A stretch of DNA of 64,000 nt from Chrysopilus asiliformis (lineage: Eukaryota > Arthropoda > Insecta > Diptera > Rhagionidae), in contig OZ035962.1 of the NCBI GenBank assembly GCA_964034945.1, forward strand, positions 49,221,931-49,285,930, written 5' to 3'. The position numbers were made by a program, and so were the translations under genes. This document shows positions 32,217-43,200 of this stretch, piece by piece (position 1 is the first letter of the stretch; each line of letters starts with the position of its first letter). The notes beneath the pieces are model-generated. The model was not told the DNA's origin and made no database searches. It saw only the letters and a program-made list of their open reading frames with translations.

Positions 32217-32639
32217 ACCCATTTTTCGCCGCTCTTAGACGCGTGGGAATTTGTCCATCAAAATTTGTGTGGAAGCTACTTTTGGGTCGAATATGACTTT
32301 CAAAAAGTTTCAGAATTTTCCGACCCACAGTTTTCCGGAAAATTGTGGTAAAAATTCTTAACCACGACAAATAGCCAATACTCTGATATGCTCAATATAT
32401 GGTATTTTTTCCAGAAAAACGTGAAAATTTTTCTTGATTTTGGAATAAAAATGATCTAAGGGCTCAACCCTTTACCGCTTTGCGGTACATTCTTCGAAAA
32501 AATAAACAAACATGTGAAAAAAGGTTTTGTAGTACGAATTCTTACCAATGGCGAGAAATGAGTATTTTTACGTTTCTGGGAGGGTTTTTGTCTGTTTTGT
32601 AGCCAAAAATGGGAAAATCCAATTACCCAATCAACGAAA

Positions 32640-32691
32640 AAGTAATTTGATGAGCTTTGATGAAAATTTAATTGATTGATGCCCAACACTG
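32640..32691. mobile_element. Solitary end of the hAT-B family
   Basis: Read on the minus strand it begins CAGTGTTGGGCATCAATCAA and continues ATTAAATTTTCA, the same as the left end of the element at 54887. The opposite end was not found. Confidence 0.55.
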
Positions 32692-32692
32692 C

Positions 32693-32803
32693 GGCACGGT
32701 GCCTAATTACGGCACGGTGCCTAATTACGGCACGGTGCCTAATTACGGCACGGTGCCAAATTACGGCACGGTGCCAAATTACGGCACGGTGCCTAAATAC
32801 GGC
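32693..32803 (+). repeat. 18-bp minisatellite, six units
   Basis: GGCACGGTGCCTAATTAC repeated six times with single changes (CCTAA to CCAAA). The unit contains the palindrome GGCACGGTGCC. The plus frame translates as a hexapeptide repeat but has no start context, so it is not called a gene. It sits right against the hAT-B end. Confidence 0.85.
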
Positions 32804-32815
32804 TTATTATCAAAT

Positions 32816-33130
32816 AAGTGCAAGAACAAAAGTTATTTAGGATATGATTCTAAATAAAACTCCCATACATCAAAATCCTATTGGAACAAATTTTAAAAAA
32901 TCTTATTGGAAAGTTTGACTTCAAACTGGAATTTTGATACAACTGTTCCAATTTTGATAGGAATATCACTATACGAGTTTCTAATAATTGCTAGACTGGC
33001 AATTATAGGTTTTGTTAAGCTTAAAATTTATGTTTGTCCGTCTGTCTGTATGTCGGTCGGGATTTCTGTGGCGCGGCCGATTTTGATCAAACTTTGCACA
33101 CAGGGACAGTTATTGACAGAATAAGGGATC
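32816..33130 (+). mobile_element. mini-me-like fragment, copy L, with a second partial relative
   Basis: 32816-33021 is the 3' third of a mini-me copy. It is followed by 33027-33130, a GTCCGTCTGTCTG tract and GTGGCGCGGCCGATTTTGAT that look like the middle of another, diverged member. Confidence 0.55.
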
Positions 33131-33299
33131 TGATTCTTTTTGATGTCAATCCCCGTTTCTTCTGATATCTCTTACTCAAGGGTGTCGGATCCAGTTTAAT
33201 AGCAACCCCTTTCCCTCTCATGAAACCTCTTTATGCGCTTAAGGGTTTCGGATCCGGTTTTCACCATGAGAGAGGTCAGCCCGCAGGGAAAATTTTTGC

Positions 33300-34277
33300 T
33301 CACTAATATCTACCCCTCCTTTTTATGTATAGCTAACGATGGTATCTTTTTTCGGACAAAAAACAGTATATTTCACCTAAAAATTTAAAAAAGCAGTAAA
33401 TCGATTTGAAAAAACAGTATTTTTCGCATTATACATTTTATTCAATGAAAAATTGTGTCTTTGCTTTTAATCTCGACATTTTTATTCTTTTAAATTAACA
33501 ATGGAAAGCAAAATCAAAGTAACGCGTTCTGAAGAAGGATTAATAATGACAAGACAGTAATCGATGGGGAAATGAAGAAGCGAATCTATATGACATGTTG
33601 CCATCAATACTTCGCTGTTCGTCGTTTGAATGTATTTACACTTGCCATGTGATGCCACTGTTTTGTGTTGCCACTGACGTTTTGCATTGCTATTAATAAA
33701 TTTGAATTTCGAAACGTTAAAGAATTAAAGTTTTCTGAGTATTTAAATACAGTATTTTGGGGAAAAAAGCAATTATGCAGTATTGGAGTCTGAAAAACAA
33801 TATAATACTGCGAAAAACAGTATAGATACCATCGTTATGTATAGCCCTCACCTGCTATCTTCTGCAATTCTAAAGGGATTTGTTGTTTCAATGTATGACA
33901 TGAATTAAAAAGAATGACATTTCCCACAATATTGTCTTTCCCCGTATGGATAACCACCTTCTACCGTTATTGAATATATTGTAAGTAAACAGTACGATTT
34001 TGTAATACACCGTTGTGTCACAAAGAAAAATGTCTCTAAAAAAATTTCCCTTTTTTGGGTTAACTATATGCATTTGACTCGAGGCCGAAGGCCGAGTAAA
34101 GAGGAAGGCGAGAGCTGAAATATATTTAAATAATTTTACGTAACATCTCCATACATCAAATTCCAACAATTCAAGCGCGAAGGGCGAGGCCGAAGGCCGA
34201 GTAGTTGTGGAGGCCGTAGGCCGACGGTGGCAAGGAGGCCGAAGGCCGACCTTCGGAAAGGGGATGAACCGCGAAGC
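33300..34277 (+). mobile_element. Helitron-like element, copy 2, 3'-truncated
   Basis: 33655-34277 is a direct repeat of about 28308-28919, including the GGCCGAAGGCC palindromes and the beginning of the GAACCGCGAAG hairpin, where it is cut. A CAGTATTTT-rich stretch precedes it (33340-33420). The 5' end is not defined. Confidence 0.6.
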
Positions 34278-34306
34278 CTTTTCTATCTGTATTATTTCCT
34301 GCCCTA
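34278..34306 (-). pseudogene. 28-bp patch of Copia RNase H region
   Basis: CCTTTTCTATCTGTATTATT plus TCCTGCCC duplicates the sequence at about 35692-35719, where it lies in its proper place in Copia (minus-strand residues AGNNTDRKG). Here it is isolated between a cut Helitron and a BEL gag fragment. Confidence 0.7.
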
Positions 34307-35090
34307 GTTGCCTTTAAACCGCGTATAACTTCATCGACCCTGAAAACCGGCGTAACGAAGTCGCATTGCCATCTGATAGGGATTGTAAATTCAACATGCA
34401 CTTTACAAAGGCAGATGCAATTGGACCCGATTTGTCATAACGCTTATTCAATTTTTCCCAAGCTTGTTCGTAGTTACTAATCGGTAAATGTTTCAACAAA
34501 TTTCTAGCAACTCCTTCTAGAAAGTTCATCAGATAATGGAATTTCTGGCTAGCTGTTAAATTCTGGTTGCTATGCACGGAACTCACAAAGAGATCACGAA
34601 ACGAATACCAGTCACTGAGTTCACCCGAGAACGAACGAATTTTGATGCAATTGTTTTTCGTAATTTACCGAAACGTCCAATGCATTGTTTTCACTTGATT
34701 TCTTTGTAAAGGCGTTCGATAGTGATTGATTTACCGACGTTAAACTCTGTAGAAATGCCGACTGTTCTGAGATTTGTCGAAAAATATCGGTGTCTACTGC
34801 TGGCGGGGGAGGCGGTTCGAGGGATTTGCATTGTTTTATGAATTTTAGCAAAATCTCCTTGCATGCGAAGTATTTTGATTCAAATTCCTCGTAATCCCGA
34901 TCGGGTATAAATTCATCCGGATCATCTGCAGCCTCGAGAAGTTTGTTTAAAACACTTTGAAAATCACTATAATACTCTTCGATCTTATGTAATCGCGACG
35001 AAAAATCCTCTAACGAACCTTGCGTAGGGTCTTGAATTCCCGCTAGATAATTGGTTAGCCGTGTTACCAATTTTAAAATATTATGGACAT
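34307..35090 (-). pseudogene. BEL/Pao gag fragment
   Basis: Two minus-strand frames. Upstream is a BEL gag N-terminal region (TRLTNYLAGIQDPTQGSLED, coiled coil, then proline-rich EPPPPPAVDTD). After a frame break near 34610 comes a capsid-like DUF1759-type segment (FHYLMNFLEGVARNLLKHLP, then YEQAWEKLNKRYDK). DUF1759 is the usual BEL/Pao gag domain. No LTR, protease or pol is attached. It differs from the gags at 40220 and 49862, so it is a third BEL lineage. Fragment only. Confidence 0.65.
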
Positions 35091-35283
35091 AACTAATTTT
35101 TAATGTTTTCAACACAACATTTATTTTCAAACTGACAATAATATTCAATAACTTAAATATATTGTTTTTCATAGATAACTATTTAATATTTTACTACAGT
35201 AGATTTTGCATTTCTCAGACCCTACCTCGACTAATATGTTTTTAACATTTTCAAATCGTTTTTTAATAAATACAATTTTTCAA
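35091..35283 (-). other. Copia 3' end (polypurine-like tract and possible LTR start)
   Basis: Downstream (minus strand) of the Copia stop codon comes GTCGAGGTAGGG, the placement and style of a Copia polypurine tract. About 100 bases that may be the start of an LTR follow, then the BEL gag fragment. The LTR cannot be confirmed because no second copy is present. Confidence 0.4.
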
Positions 35284-36509
35284 TTATAAAATATTTAATA
35301 AATTTCTTAAATTAGTCATTTTTTCTATTGACAAACTTTTCGTGAACAAATCTGATAAATTATCTGCTGTCGGAATATATTTTACTTCAATTTGTTTTTT
35401 GTTTACTAAATCTTTTATGAAATGTGTCTTGATATCAATATGTTTGGTTCTTTTACTATTTTCATATGATTCTGTCAATTCAATTGCGCCCTGATTATCG
35501 ATATACAAAATATATTTTGTAGTATTTGTTTTATTAAAATCATCAAAAATTCCTTTCAAATGTATCAGATCACATGCACTAGTAGCTGCTGCAATATACT
35601 CTGCTTCTGCTGTAGATAATGCAACACAGTTTTGTTTTCTTGAAAACCATGCCACCGTTTTCCATTATATAAAGTTACAGATCCTGTTACGCCTTTTCTA
35701 TCTGTATTATTTCCTGCCCAGTCAGCATCAGAATATGTTTCTATTAAATTATTGCAATTTTATTTTTTATATAGTAATCCGAAATCCATAGTTTCTTTCA
35801 AATATCTTAATACCCTTTTTGCCTGTATCCACAAACCTTTTGTTGGCTTATCTAGATATTGGCTTAAGAATGATGTTGCAAATGTTATATCTGGTCTTGA
35901 AACTGTTGAAACAAACATTAAACTTCCTATTATTTGTCTATACGGTACATCAATAATTTCTTCATCAGCATTAACTTGGAATCCTTTAGTAATTGGTATT
36001 TTAGTTCCTTTACATTCATTCATTCCAAATTTTTCCAACATTTTCAAAATTTGCTTCTTTTGAGTTATTTTAAGAGTGTCATTTTCCTTACTATTTCCAT
36101 CCCTAAAAATAAACTCGGTTCACCCAAATCCTTTATTTCAAATTCTGAGTTTATCTCTTTGACTATTTTGTTTAAATTGTAGTAACTCCGATCAAAATTA
36201 TATCATCTGCATAAATTACCAACCAAATATTTAATTTTTCTGCGATATAAAGACAAAAATCGTTTTGTGACCTATTAAAGCTCTTACTTTTTATAAAAGT
36301 ATCCAATCTTATATTCCAACATCTTGGACTCTCTTTCAACCCATATAAACCACGATTTAATTTCAAAACTTTGTTTTTACTGACATTCACTCCTTCTGGT
36401 GGCTTTAAATAAACTTCTGATTCCAATTTACCATTTAAAAATGCGGTTGCAACATCTAATTGTTTGATTGCACAAGAATTTTGTATAGCATGTGCTAATG
36501 CTACTCTTA

Positions 36510-37161
36510 CCCCACGGTTAGACGCGCGACTAGAAGTCGCATGCGATCATCCCTCCTACAACGTTTTTCAATTTGACAGGTGTTGCGATTTGCTCTGCTG
36601 TCTTGAGACATTGCATGTGACTTCAGTTGAAAAAGGTCAAACGCAAGAAAACAAAGAAAGTTATTTTGTTTATGAAACTCATTTCTGAATACCGAAACAA
36701 TGAAGGCTCATAAATATCTTCTGTCGATGCTCCAGACTTCCGACTCGCATTGATTTACTTTTTTTCGTGAACATACGTCGTTCGTAAATTTCTCAACTTT
36801 TTCTTCACTTCCTCGCTTGTGAGTTTCAATTCCGCGCCGATTTGTTCATACGCCTGCCTCTTGAGATCGTTTCTACGATACAATTTAGAGGCAGTCTTCC
36901 AGAGGCATTCTCGTTCCCGGTACAAATTTATTAACTTCAAAATTTCACTTCTGCTCAACTTATTTTCTGCCCTTATGAAATCAGACATAACCTTAAATGT
37001 CAAATCATTTGCAGTTCCAGTCGCAGCTCAGATTGTATGAGGTTTTTACATACGACTTGAGTTGCGATTTTCCCCGCTTGCATGCAAGTGGCGTTTACAC
37101 GAGCGATTTCCCTGAGATGAGATTCGGCATGCGACTTCTAGTCGCACGTCTAACCGTGGGG
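36510..37161 (-). mobile_element. PIF/Harbinger element carrying a MADF frame
   Basis: Ends are inverted repeats starting CCCCACGGTTAGACG, with GACTAGAAGTCGCATGCGA further in. TTA is duplicated on both sides (36507-36509, 37162-37164), a TWA target as expected for PIF/Harbinger. It interrupts Copia RT just upstream of LDVATAF. There is no transposase; only the accessory MADF-type frame remains. Confidence 0.85.
36755..37003 (-). CDS. MADF/Myb-SANT-like protein of a Harbinger element
   Basis: An 82-codon frame with the MADF pattern: LSRSEILKLINLYRERECLW, then YRRNDLKRQAYEQIGAEL, then VKKKLRNLRTTYVHEKK. This is the three-helix DNA-binding fold (conserved L..LY...LW, R..A...I, V..K...LR..Y). 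Harbinger elements encode such a protein next to the transposase; it binds the element ends and escorts the transposase to the nucleus. The frame is short: the C-terminal part that contacts transposase is missing. A donor-like context near its end is possible but not convincing. Fragment or minimal derivative. Confidence 0.7.
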   Translation of the reverse strand: MTFKVMSDFIRAENKLSRSEILKLINLYRERECLWKTASKLYRRNDLKRQAYEQIGAELKLTSEEVKKKLRNLRTTYVHEKK

Positions 37162-38838
37162 TTATTGTAGAAATTCTTGCAGGTGCATAATTCTTTCCAA
37201 AATCCTTGTCTTCTTTTATTTAAAAAACTCTTGCAACTAACCTTGCTTTCTTTATACCATTTTCTTTAGTTCGAAATATCCATTTAGCATCAATAGTTTT
37301 CTTTTCTTTAGGTAACTCTGTTATAGACCAAGTATGCATTTTCTCATGGGCTTCTAATTCTTTATTTATAGCTTCTGTCCATCCCTTTTTAATGCATCAT
37401 TATAATTATAAGGATCTTCTTCAAATGAAGTTAAACAAAAAGCTTCATATAATTCATAATCATTTAAATTTTGTGTTAATTTACTTTGTCTTGTAATTCT
37501 TCTGAATGGATCTTCTTTGTTTGTGACTATTGAATTCTTTGTTTGTGATTTCTTCAATATTTTCATTTACTATTGCATTATCGTCACTTATTTGGGATTT
37601 GTTAATAGTATTCTCTAGTCCATTTATATTATTATCTTTGTCATTATTCTCATTTTCTAATATTTCTTCAATTTGATATTTATTATTTAATTCATCTTCA
37701 GTTTGATTTATTTTATCATCCTTTATATTATTTTCATCAAATCGCACATCCCTTGTTTCTGCAACTTGATTGATTTCAGGATTTCATAATCTGTAGCTTG
37801 TTCTGGCATATCGAACCATTCTTACTTCTTTTGCTCTTTTCTCAAATTTTCCTTTTTTAGGAATATTTACCATCCATGCTTTTGATCCAAAAATTCTTAA
37901 TTTTTCCAATTTTAATTCTCTTTTAAAACAAATCGCTGGTATATCATTATTAATTGATTATGATGGTGATCTATTTATCAAATATGCTGAACATAAAATT
38001 GCTTCTCCCCTGCTTCTCCCAAAAATTCATTTTGGTGAATTTTGGTTCATTTAATATAGTTCTAGCTTTATTATATAGTGTTCTATTCATTCTTTCTGCA
38101 GTACCATTTTGCTGAGGGCTATACGGATAAGTACATTCTTTTTTTATCGCAAAATTGTTTAAGAGAATTTGCTGAAAACTCTCCACCATTATCACATCTA
38201 ATTCTTTTAATTGTCATTTACTTTTCTGTTTCAAATTTCTTTATATAATCAATTAGTTTATCTGTAGCTTCAGATTTTTTTTAAGTAAATATACTACAGT
38301 GAAATGTGAAAAATCATCTATTATTGTTTGAAAAAATTTATATCCCTCTCTTATTGATACTTTTACTGAACCTGCAATATCTGTATGTATTAATTCTCCT
38401 ATTTTATTAGATTTTGGAGTTGTTATTTTTTTTTAAATGGTAGTCTTGTCGGTTTTCCTTCCATACATGATCCACATATTTTATTTGTAAATGGTAATTT
38501 CATTATAGCTAAACCTTTCCGATTTATACATATGTCCAAGTCTTTTATGCCACAAATCAGTATTAAAACGGGATCCGGTGATAATACTGAAATAAAAAAT
38601 CCCGAAAATCGGAAATTGGCCGAATTCGGAAAAACAAAATTACAAAATTCCCGAAGTCAAAAATCCCGAAATATATTTTACCGAATACCCAAATCCTGAA
38701 ATGTAGAAATCCAGAAACCCAAAAATCCCGAAAAGCTGTTTTAAATGTACTGAGTACACATTACATTAAAAAAAATGTTTTAAGGAATTCTATTTACAAA
38801 ATTTATTACAAAAAAGAATTAGATCAAAAAAATTTTTT

Positions 38839-39600
38839 TTAATAAAAAGATATTAGTTTCGCCAAACTTTTTATGAAATCATAAGGATCAGTTTCATTTT
38901 CGGTGGACAATATTGTTTTGATCCCTTTGTCTTTTCGGATATAGTCCTTTTTAATTTTCTTTCTTTCACCTGCTTTAATTCGCTCTATTTTTGTTTTCAC
39001 ACTTATGTGTTCTTGTCCAAGAATACCAATTAAGCGATAAGTTCCACAATGCGGTTTTCCTACCAGAGATTTCAAGCGGCGATGCCAGGCTTCCACACTG
39101 TTTTGAGTCCTGGGAAGATTCTCTGAAACTAAATCAGAAAGAATGATGTAGAGGTAACTGTTTGACCATTTGCAGATCTTTTGCGAGTAGAACCTTCAAA
39201 ATTCAAGGTCATATTATTTTTTTTTCATTCAAAACAATAAATTATATTACCATAAATGTAGTTTTTTTTCTAGCCAATTAGTAATAATTTTGCAACTAAG
39301 ATCCATTTTCTTTTTAATTATTTCATAATAAGCTGGAATTTTTTCCGGTTTTACGAGAGCCAGAGATTTTATCATACGCATTTGGAGGCTGAAGTCTGCA
39401 AAAAAATTATTTGAAAATTGTTTGTTGCAATATTAGAAAATAATTTCACTGACCTTCGTCTGTCCCATATCTTGAAGCTAAACGAGCATTTTGTATTTTC
39501 CTCCAAATAATTTTTCCGAAATGAAAAAAACAGCCTTTAAAATTCGTGGAAAAAATTCCATTGCGGATGAAATACTGGCTTTTTCAAAATCGGATATAAT
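38839..39600 (-). pseudogene. MULE transposase, C-terminal half (copy 1)
   Basis: Minus-strand coding starts at the insertion breakpoint with SDFEKASISSAMEFFP, followed by KGCIFHF, LKSLVGKPHCG and KTKIERIKAGERKKIK; MEAWHRRLKSL (38839-39096 frame) is the MULE C-terminal (A/E)xWHRRL motif. Two ~57-base introns seen in copy 2 have counterparts here. D..C..H blocks around GCIFHFGK belong to the MULE catalytic core. The gene is cut off from its N-terminal half. Confidence 0.65.
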
Positions 39601-39805
39601 CAGCCTTATTCCCCTAGCCGGCGGGACGTGTAACGCCACGCAAATTTTTTCTCGATCGAATGAAATTTTCTTATTCTAGTAGACGTAGAAACGCAGTTTT
39701 ATTCAGCCCCGCGCTTAATTTTTTGACAATTAGCTGATTTGATACGCATGAAGTTTTATTTGTTCAATTAAATGATTGTACTGCATCTAGTTAGTTTTTC
39801 CTGAC

Positions 39806-40235
39806 TGTCCAAATACTCTTTTGTATCTGGAGTCCGCTGTGGATCTGGGATCGTTTCCCTTCTTGCGGCTTTACAATGCTATTTCACTGATGTGAATTAA
39901 TGAACCACCGTCCATATAATGATAGACTTGTAAATGGTTTAAAACGAATGAGTTTATTTCAATGATTTGAACTAACTAACTGTTAACACAGTTCACAGCG
40001 ATATTTATATCTACTTATGACTAAACATTATTTTGGGAAGTACATTTTTGTAAGTATAAAGTTTGTAAATACTTAACATCTAAAGAGCGCGTGCCATGCG
40101 ATTATATAACAATCGGAAGACGACATAATTGTAATTGTTTGCGGAACTAGAAATGTGAAGCAAGCAATTTGCCCAGTAGGTTCAAGTGCAGCTGATGAAG
40201 AAATTTGCTGATGTTATTCTTATTGCACTTGAACA
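39806..40235 (-). repeat. BEL/Pao 3' LTR
   Basis: 430 bases. Read on the minus strand it runs TGTTCAAGTGCAATAAG to GAGTATTTGGACA. The element's long frame ends inside it (stop at 40220-40222). The neighbouring purine run CGGGGAGAA (minus, 40236-40244) is the polypurine tract. Confidence 0.95.
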
Positions 40236-43200
40236 TTCTCCCCGACCGTGACAGGTTCTGTCACTACAGAGCTTATGACAAAATCGTTGACCTTTGTTGT
40301 CTTCCGTAAGCAACCTTTCTTGCACCATGGAAATAATTTGTATGTGAGAATACATATGATTCCAATTGATATAATGATGGATGTGATTGATAACGCATGA
40401 TGTGTTGAATGTTTGTATTTCCAACTAGAAGGATCTGTTTCGCCCAATAATTCTGCCTGGTGCTGCTTAATTTGAAGAAAGTGATCTGTAGTCTTTAGGA
40501 TCGGTTCCGGATCTAGCTGATTGTGTTGATGAGTAGATGCACTGGTGTGTTCTGCTAAACTAAAGTTGATAGGCTTAGTATATGTGGCCTTCACTTCTAT
40601 CTGCTGGAACATATCGGCTTTTAGTGTGTTTCGTTTTGTTTGTATCACGCATTCTTGATCGGTTCGAATAATGCCGGTGCCGTTGAGAACAATGTCTTCT
40701 CGAATGCCATTGCATATTACAGCAGCCGATGTGGGTGTGCTGGCAAGGAATAGCCATGTATTCCTTTTACATAAATGTTTCCAAACTACGTTGGGAGCTC
40801 GAAAACTCTTCAGGATACAGTCGTGCCTTTCCAAGCGCTGGTATATTTCGTCAATGAGACAATTTGGACTTTCTTCTATGCTGAATACGACAGTTGCTGC
40901 GCATAAGAATTTCTGATTCTCCATGGTAAGACATCTTCTAAAATCGTCCTCAGATGTTTCGAAATACGTTTGAGCGTTGTAATCGATGTACAAGATTGTA
41001 GAAGGTACATCCGGAGCTATGTAGGTACCGTTTGCTAAACTCCTCGGAATGACTGTTGGTTTGATGATGGTGAATTGATTCGTCTCAATAATATGGAGAC
41101 ATCCAAAAATGGAAATGTGTGATGAATTGGTTATTACTTCCACGGGATCTCGGTAGTGATGATATAATTTCAAATTGGTGGGCAATTTGGATTCAGCATT
41201 GGTTTTTAATTTGAGAAGCTCGGCAGCAGATATAAAATCGAGAATATTGCCTCCCTTGAGGATGCTCTTTACTAACATTGAGTAGTGATCGTATATGTCA
41301 GTTAACAAGCTTAAGGCGATTTGATGTGCCGCTAATACATGAATATTTACTCGGTTTGCATCTATGTCGGCGTACCATGGTTGCATATCATTTATAACAG
41401 CCAATGCTTTGTTTAATTTTTCGTTGAATTTGTTCATCTTATCGGTTAGTCTGAATTCGGTATCATTCACAGCGGCAACTGTTGATAACATTAAATTCGC
41501 TTGATGATTCGTTATCTGCATCAATTTCTCCTGATTTTCGTTGAGATGGTCAATGTCCGCATAAACTTCGTCGTTAACACCGAAAACTGCTTGTAGCATT
41601 TTACCAAAGAGCCCTCGTCTTTTTCGTCTAATCCGATGTTGCGCGACGATTTGAATTTCTTGTAGAATTTTATTTTGTTTCTCCTTTAAATTGTGGACGA
41701 GCAGGTCACAATTCGCGTCTTGGTCTAGCCGTTTGGAGCCATCGCAAAGTTCCTGCATCTCACGCACCACTGTATTTGTGCGATTGGTGTCATCATCAAT
41801 GTCGGCCTTAAAATTAAGGTTTATCCTTAGAAGTCCTCGTTTCAAGTTTGCAATACCAATATCCTCTATGTAGATTCCAGGATCTGGATGAGTTATGTGA
41901 TGACTACAAGCCCCAAGTCCAACAAAGAACAGCATGATCAGATTTAGAATTAACGATTTGTAGCCGGTTACTGGTCTGATTCTAAAAACCTTCCTTGGCC
42001 TCTGATGAGCATCACCATCCATGAGCTTCCGTTTTGTCGATCGGTCGTTCTGCGTCACTCGCCGAGAACAAAGTAAGCTGGTTCTAATGCCTTGTGGTTT
42101 CTTAGATTTCGTAGTTAGCTGTTCATCATTCTCTGTCCTGTTGGAATTTGTGTCTGCATCGTCTTCAATTGGTAGAGGAGCAAGACGAGTAATTGGGCGG
42201 CGATATACTCCTGTTGAAGTTCGTACGTCTACAACTCTGACAATATGATCATCGCCAGCAATGGCATTGACAATCCTTCCGAGTGGCCATTTGAGCGGCG
42301 GAAGGTTGTCTTCTTTAATGATAACCATAGTTCCTGGTTTGATGTTTTCGACCTGACCCTTCCACTTGTGCCGTTGTTGTAGCTCGCTCAGGTATTCTCG
42401 AGACCATCGTCGCCAAAATTCATGCTTCACATAACTTACTAGCTTCCATCTCGATAATTGGCTTGCCTTGATATCTTTTGTGTTTGCATCGGCCACAGCT
42501 GTAAGTGGTTCTCCAACTAAGAAGTGTCCCGGGGTCAGTGCCGTCAAATCGTTTGGATCGTTTGACATCGGCGTCAGCGGCCTTGAGTTTAGTACTGCCT
42601 CTATTTCGATTATGGCCGTCTCGAGTTCTTCATAAGTTAGGGATGTGCAACCCATACTTTTGTGAAGCAATGTCTTTGCAGATTTTACGGCTGCCTCCCA
42701 CAAACCCCCAAAGTGTGGTGCTCGGGGTGGTATGAAGTGAAAATTGATGCCCTTTGAGCTGCATGCCTTAGAGATTTTATCTTTGACGTCATCGTGCTCG
42801 AAAAGTTGTGCCAATTCGGACAGCTGGTTGCTTGCGCCAACGAAGTTGGTTGCATTGTCACAGTATATGTTCTGACATCTTCCTCTTCGACTTATAAATC
42901 GTTTGAGAGCTCCAATGAAACCGCTTGATGATAAGTCAGTGACGAGCTCCAGATGAACTGCCTTTGTCGCGAAACAGCAAAATACGGCAATGTAAGACTT
43001 CGTAGGACGCTTGCCTCTGACCTTGTAATGCGTATATATGGGCCCACCAAAATCCACCCCGGAATTAAAGAATGGCTTGGCAGGTTGAACCCTTGAAGCT
43101 GGTAGATTCCCCATTATCTGTGTGAGAAGACGTGGCTTAACATGGGTGCAACGCACACATTTTCGAACTATGGCCTGGGCTATTTTTTTTCCCTTTATTG

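Larger units (their letters stand above)
35284..38565 (-). pseudogene. Copia-type polyprotein, degraded
   Basis: Reading on the minus strand from 38565: a GAG-pre-integrase remnant (HKRLGHMYK), then integrase C-terminal core (YSPQQNGTAERMNRTL) ending near 37971. An acidic linker with N/D/E runs follows (37481-37747), then RT with LDVATAFLNG and the catalytic YADDIILIG (about 36200). Next come the thumb/connection (VSRPDITFATSFLSQYLD) and RNase H with ALSTAEAEY, DNQGAI and KRTKHIDIKTHFI, ending at 35284. Integrase-before-RT order is diagnostic of Copia. Several stops and frameshifts, a Harbinger insertion (36510-37161) and loss of gag make it dead. Its upstream end is cut by the MULE. Confidence 0.88.
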
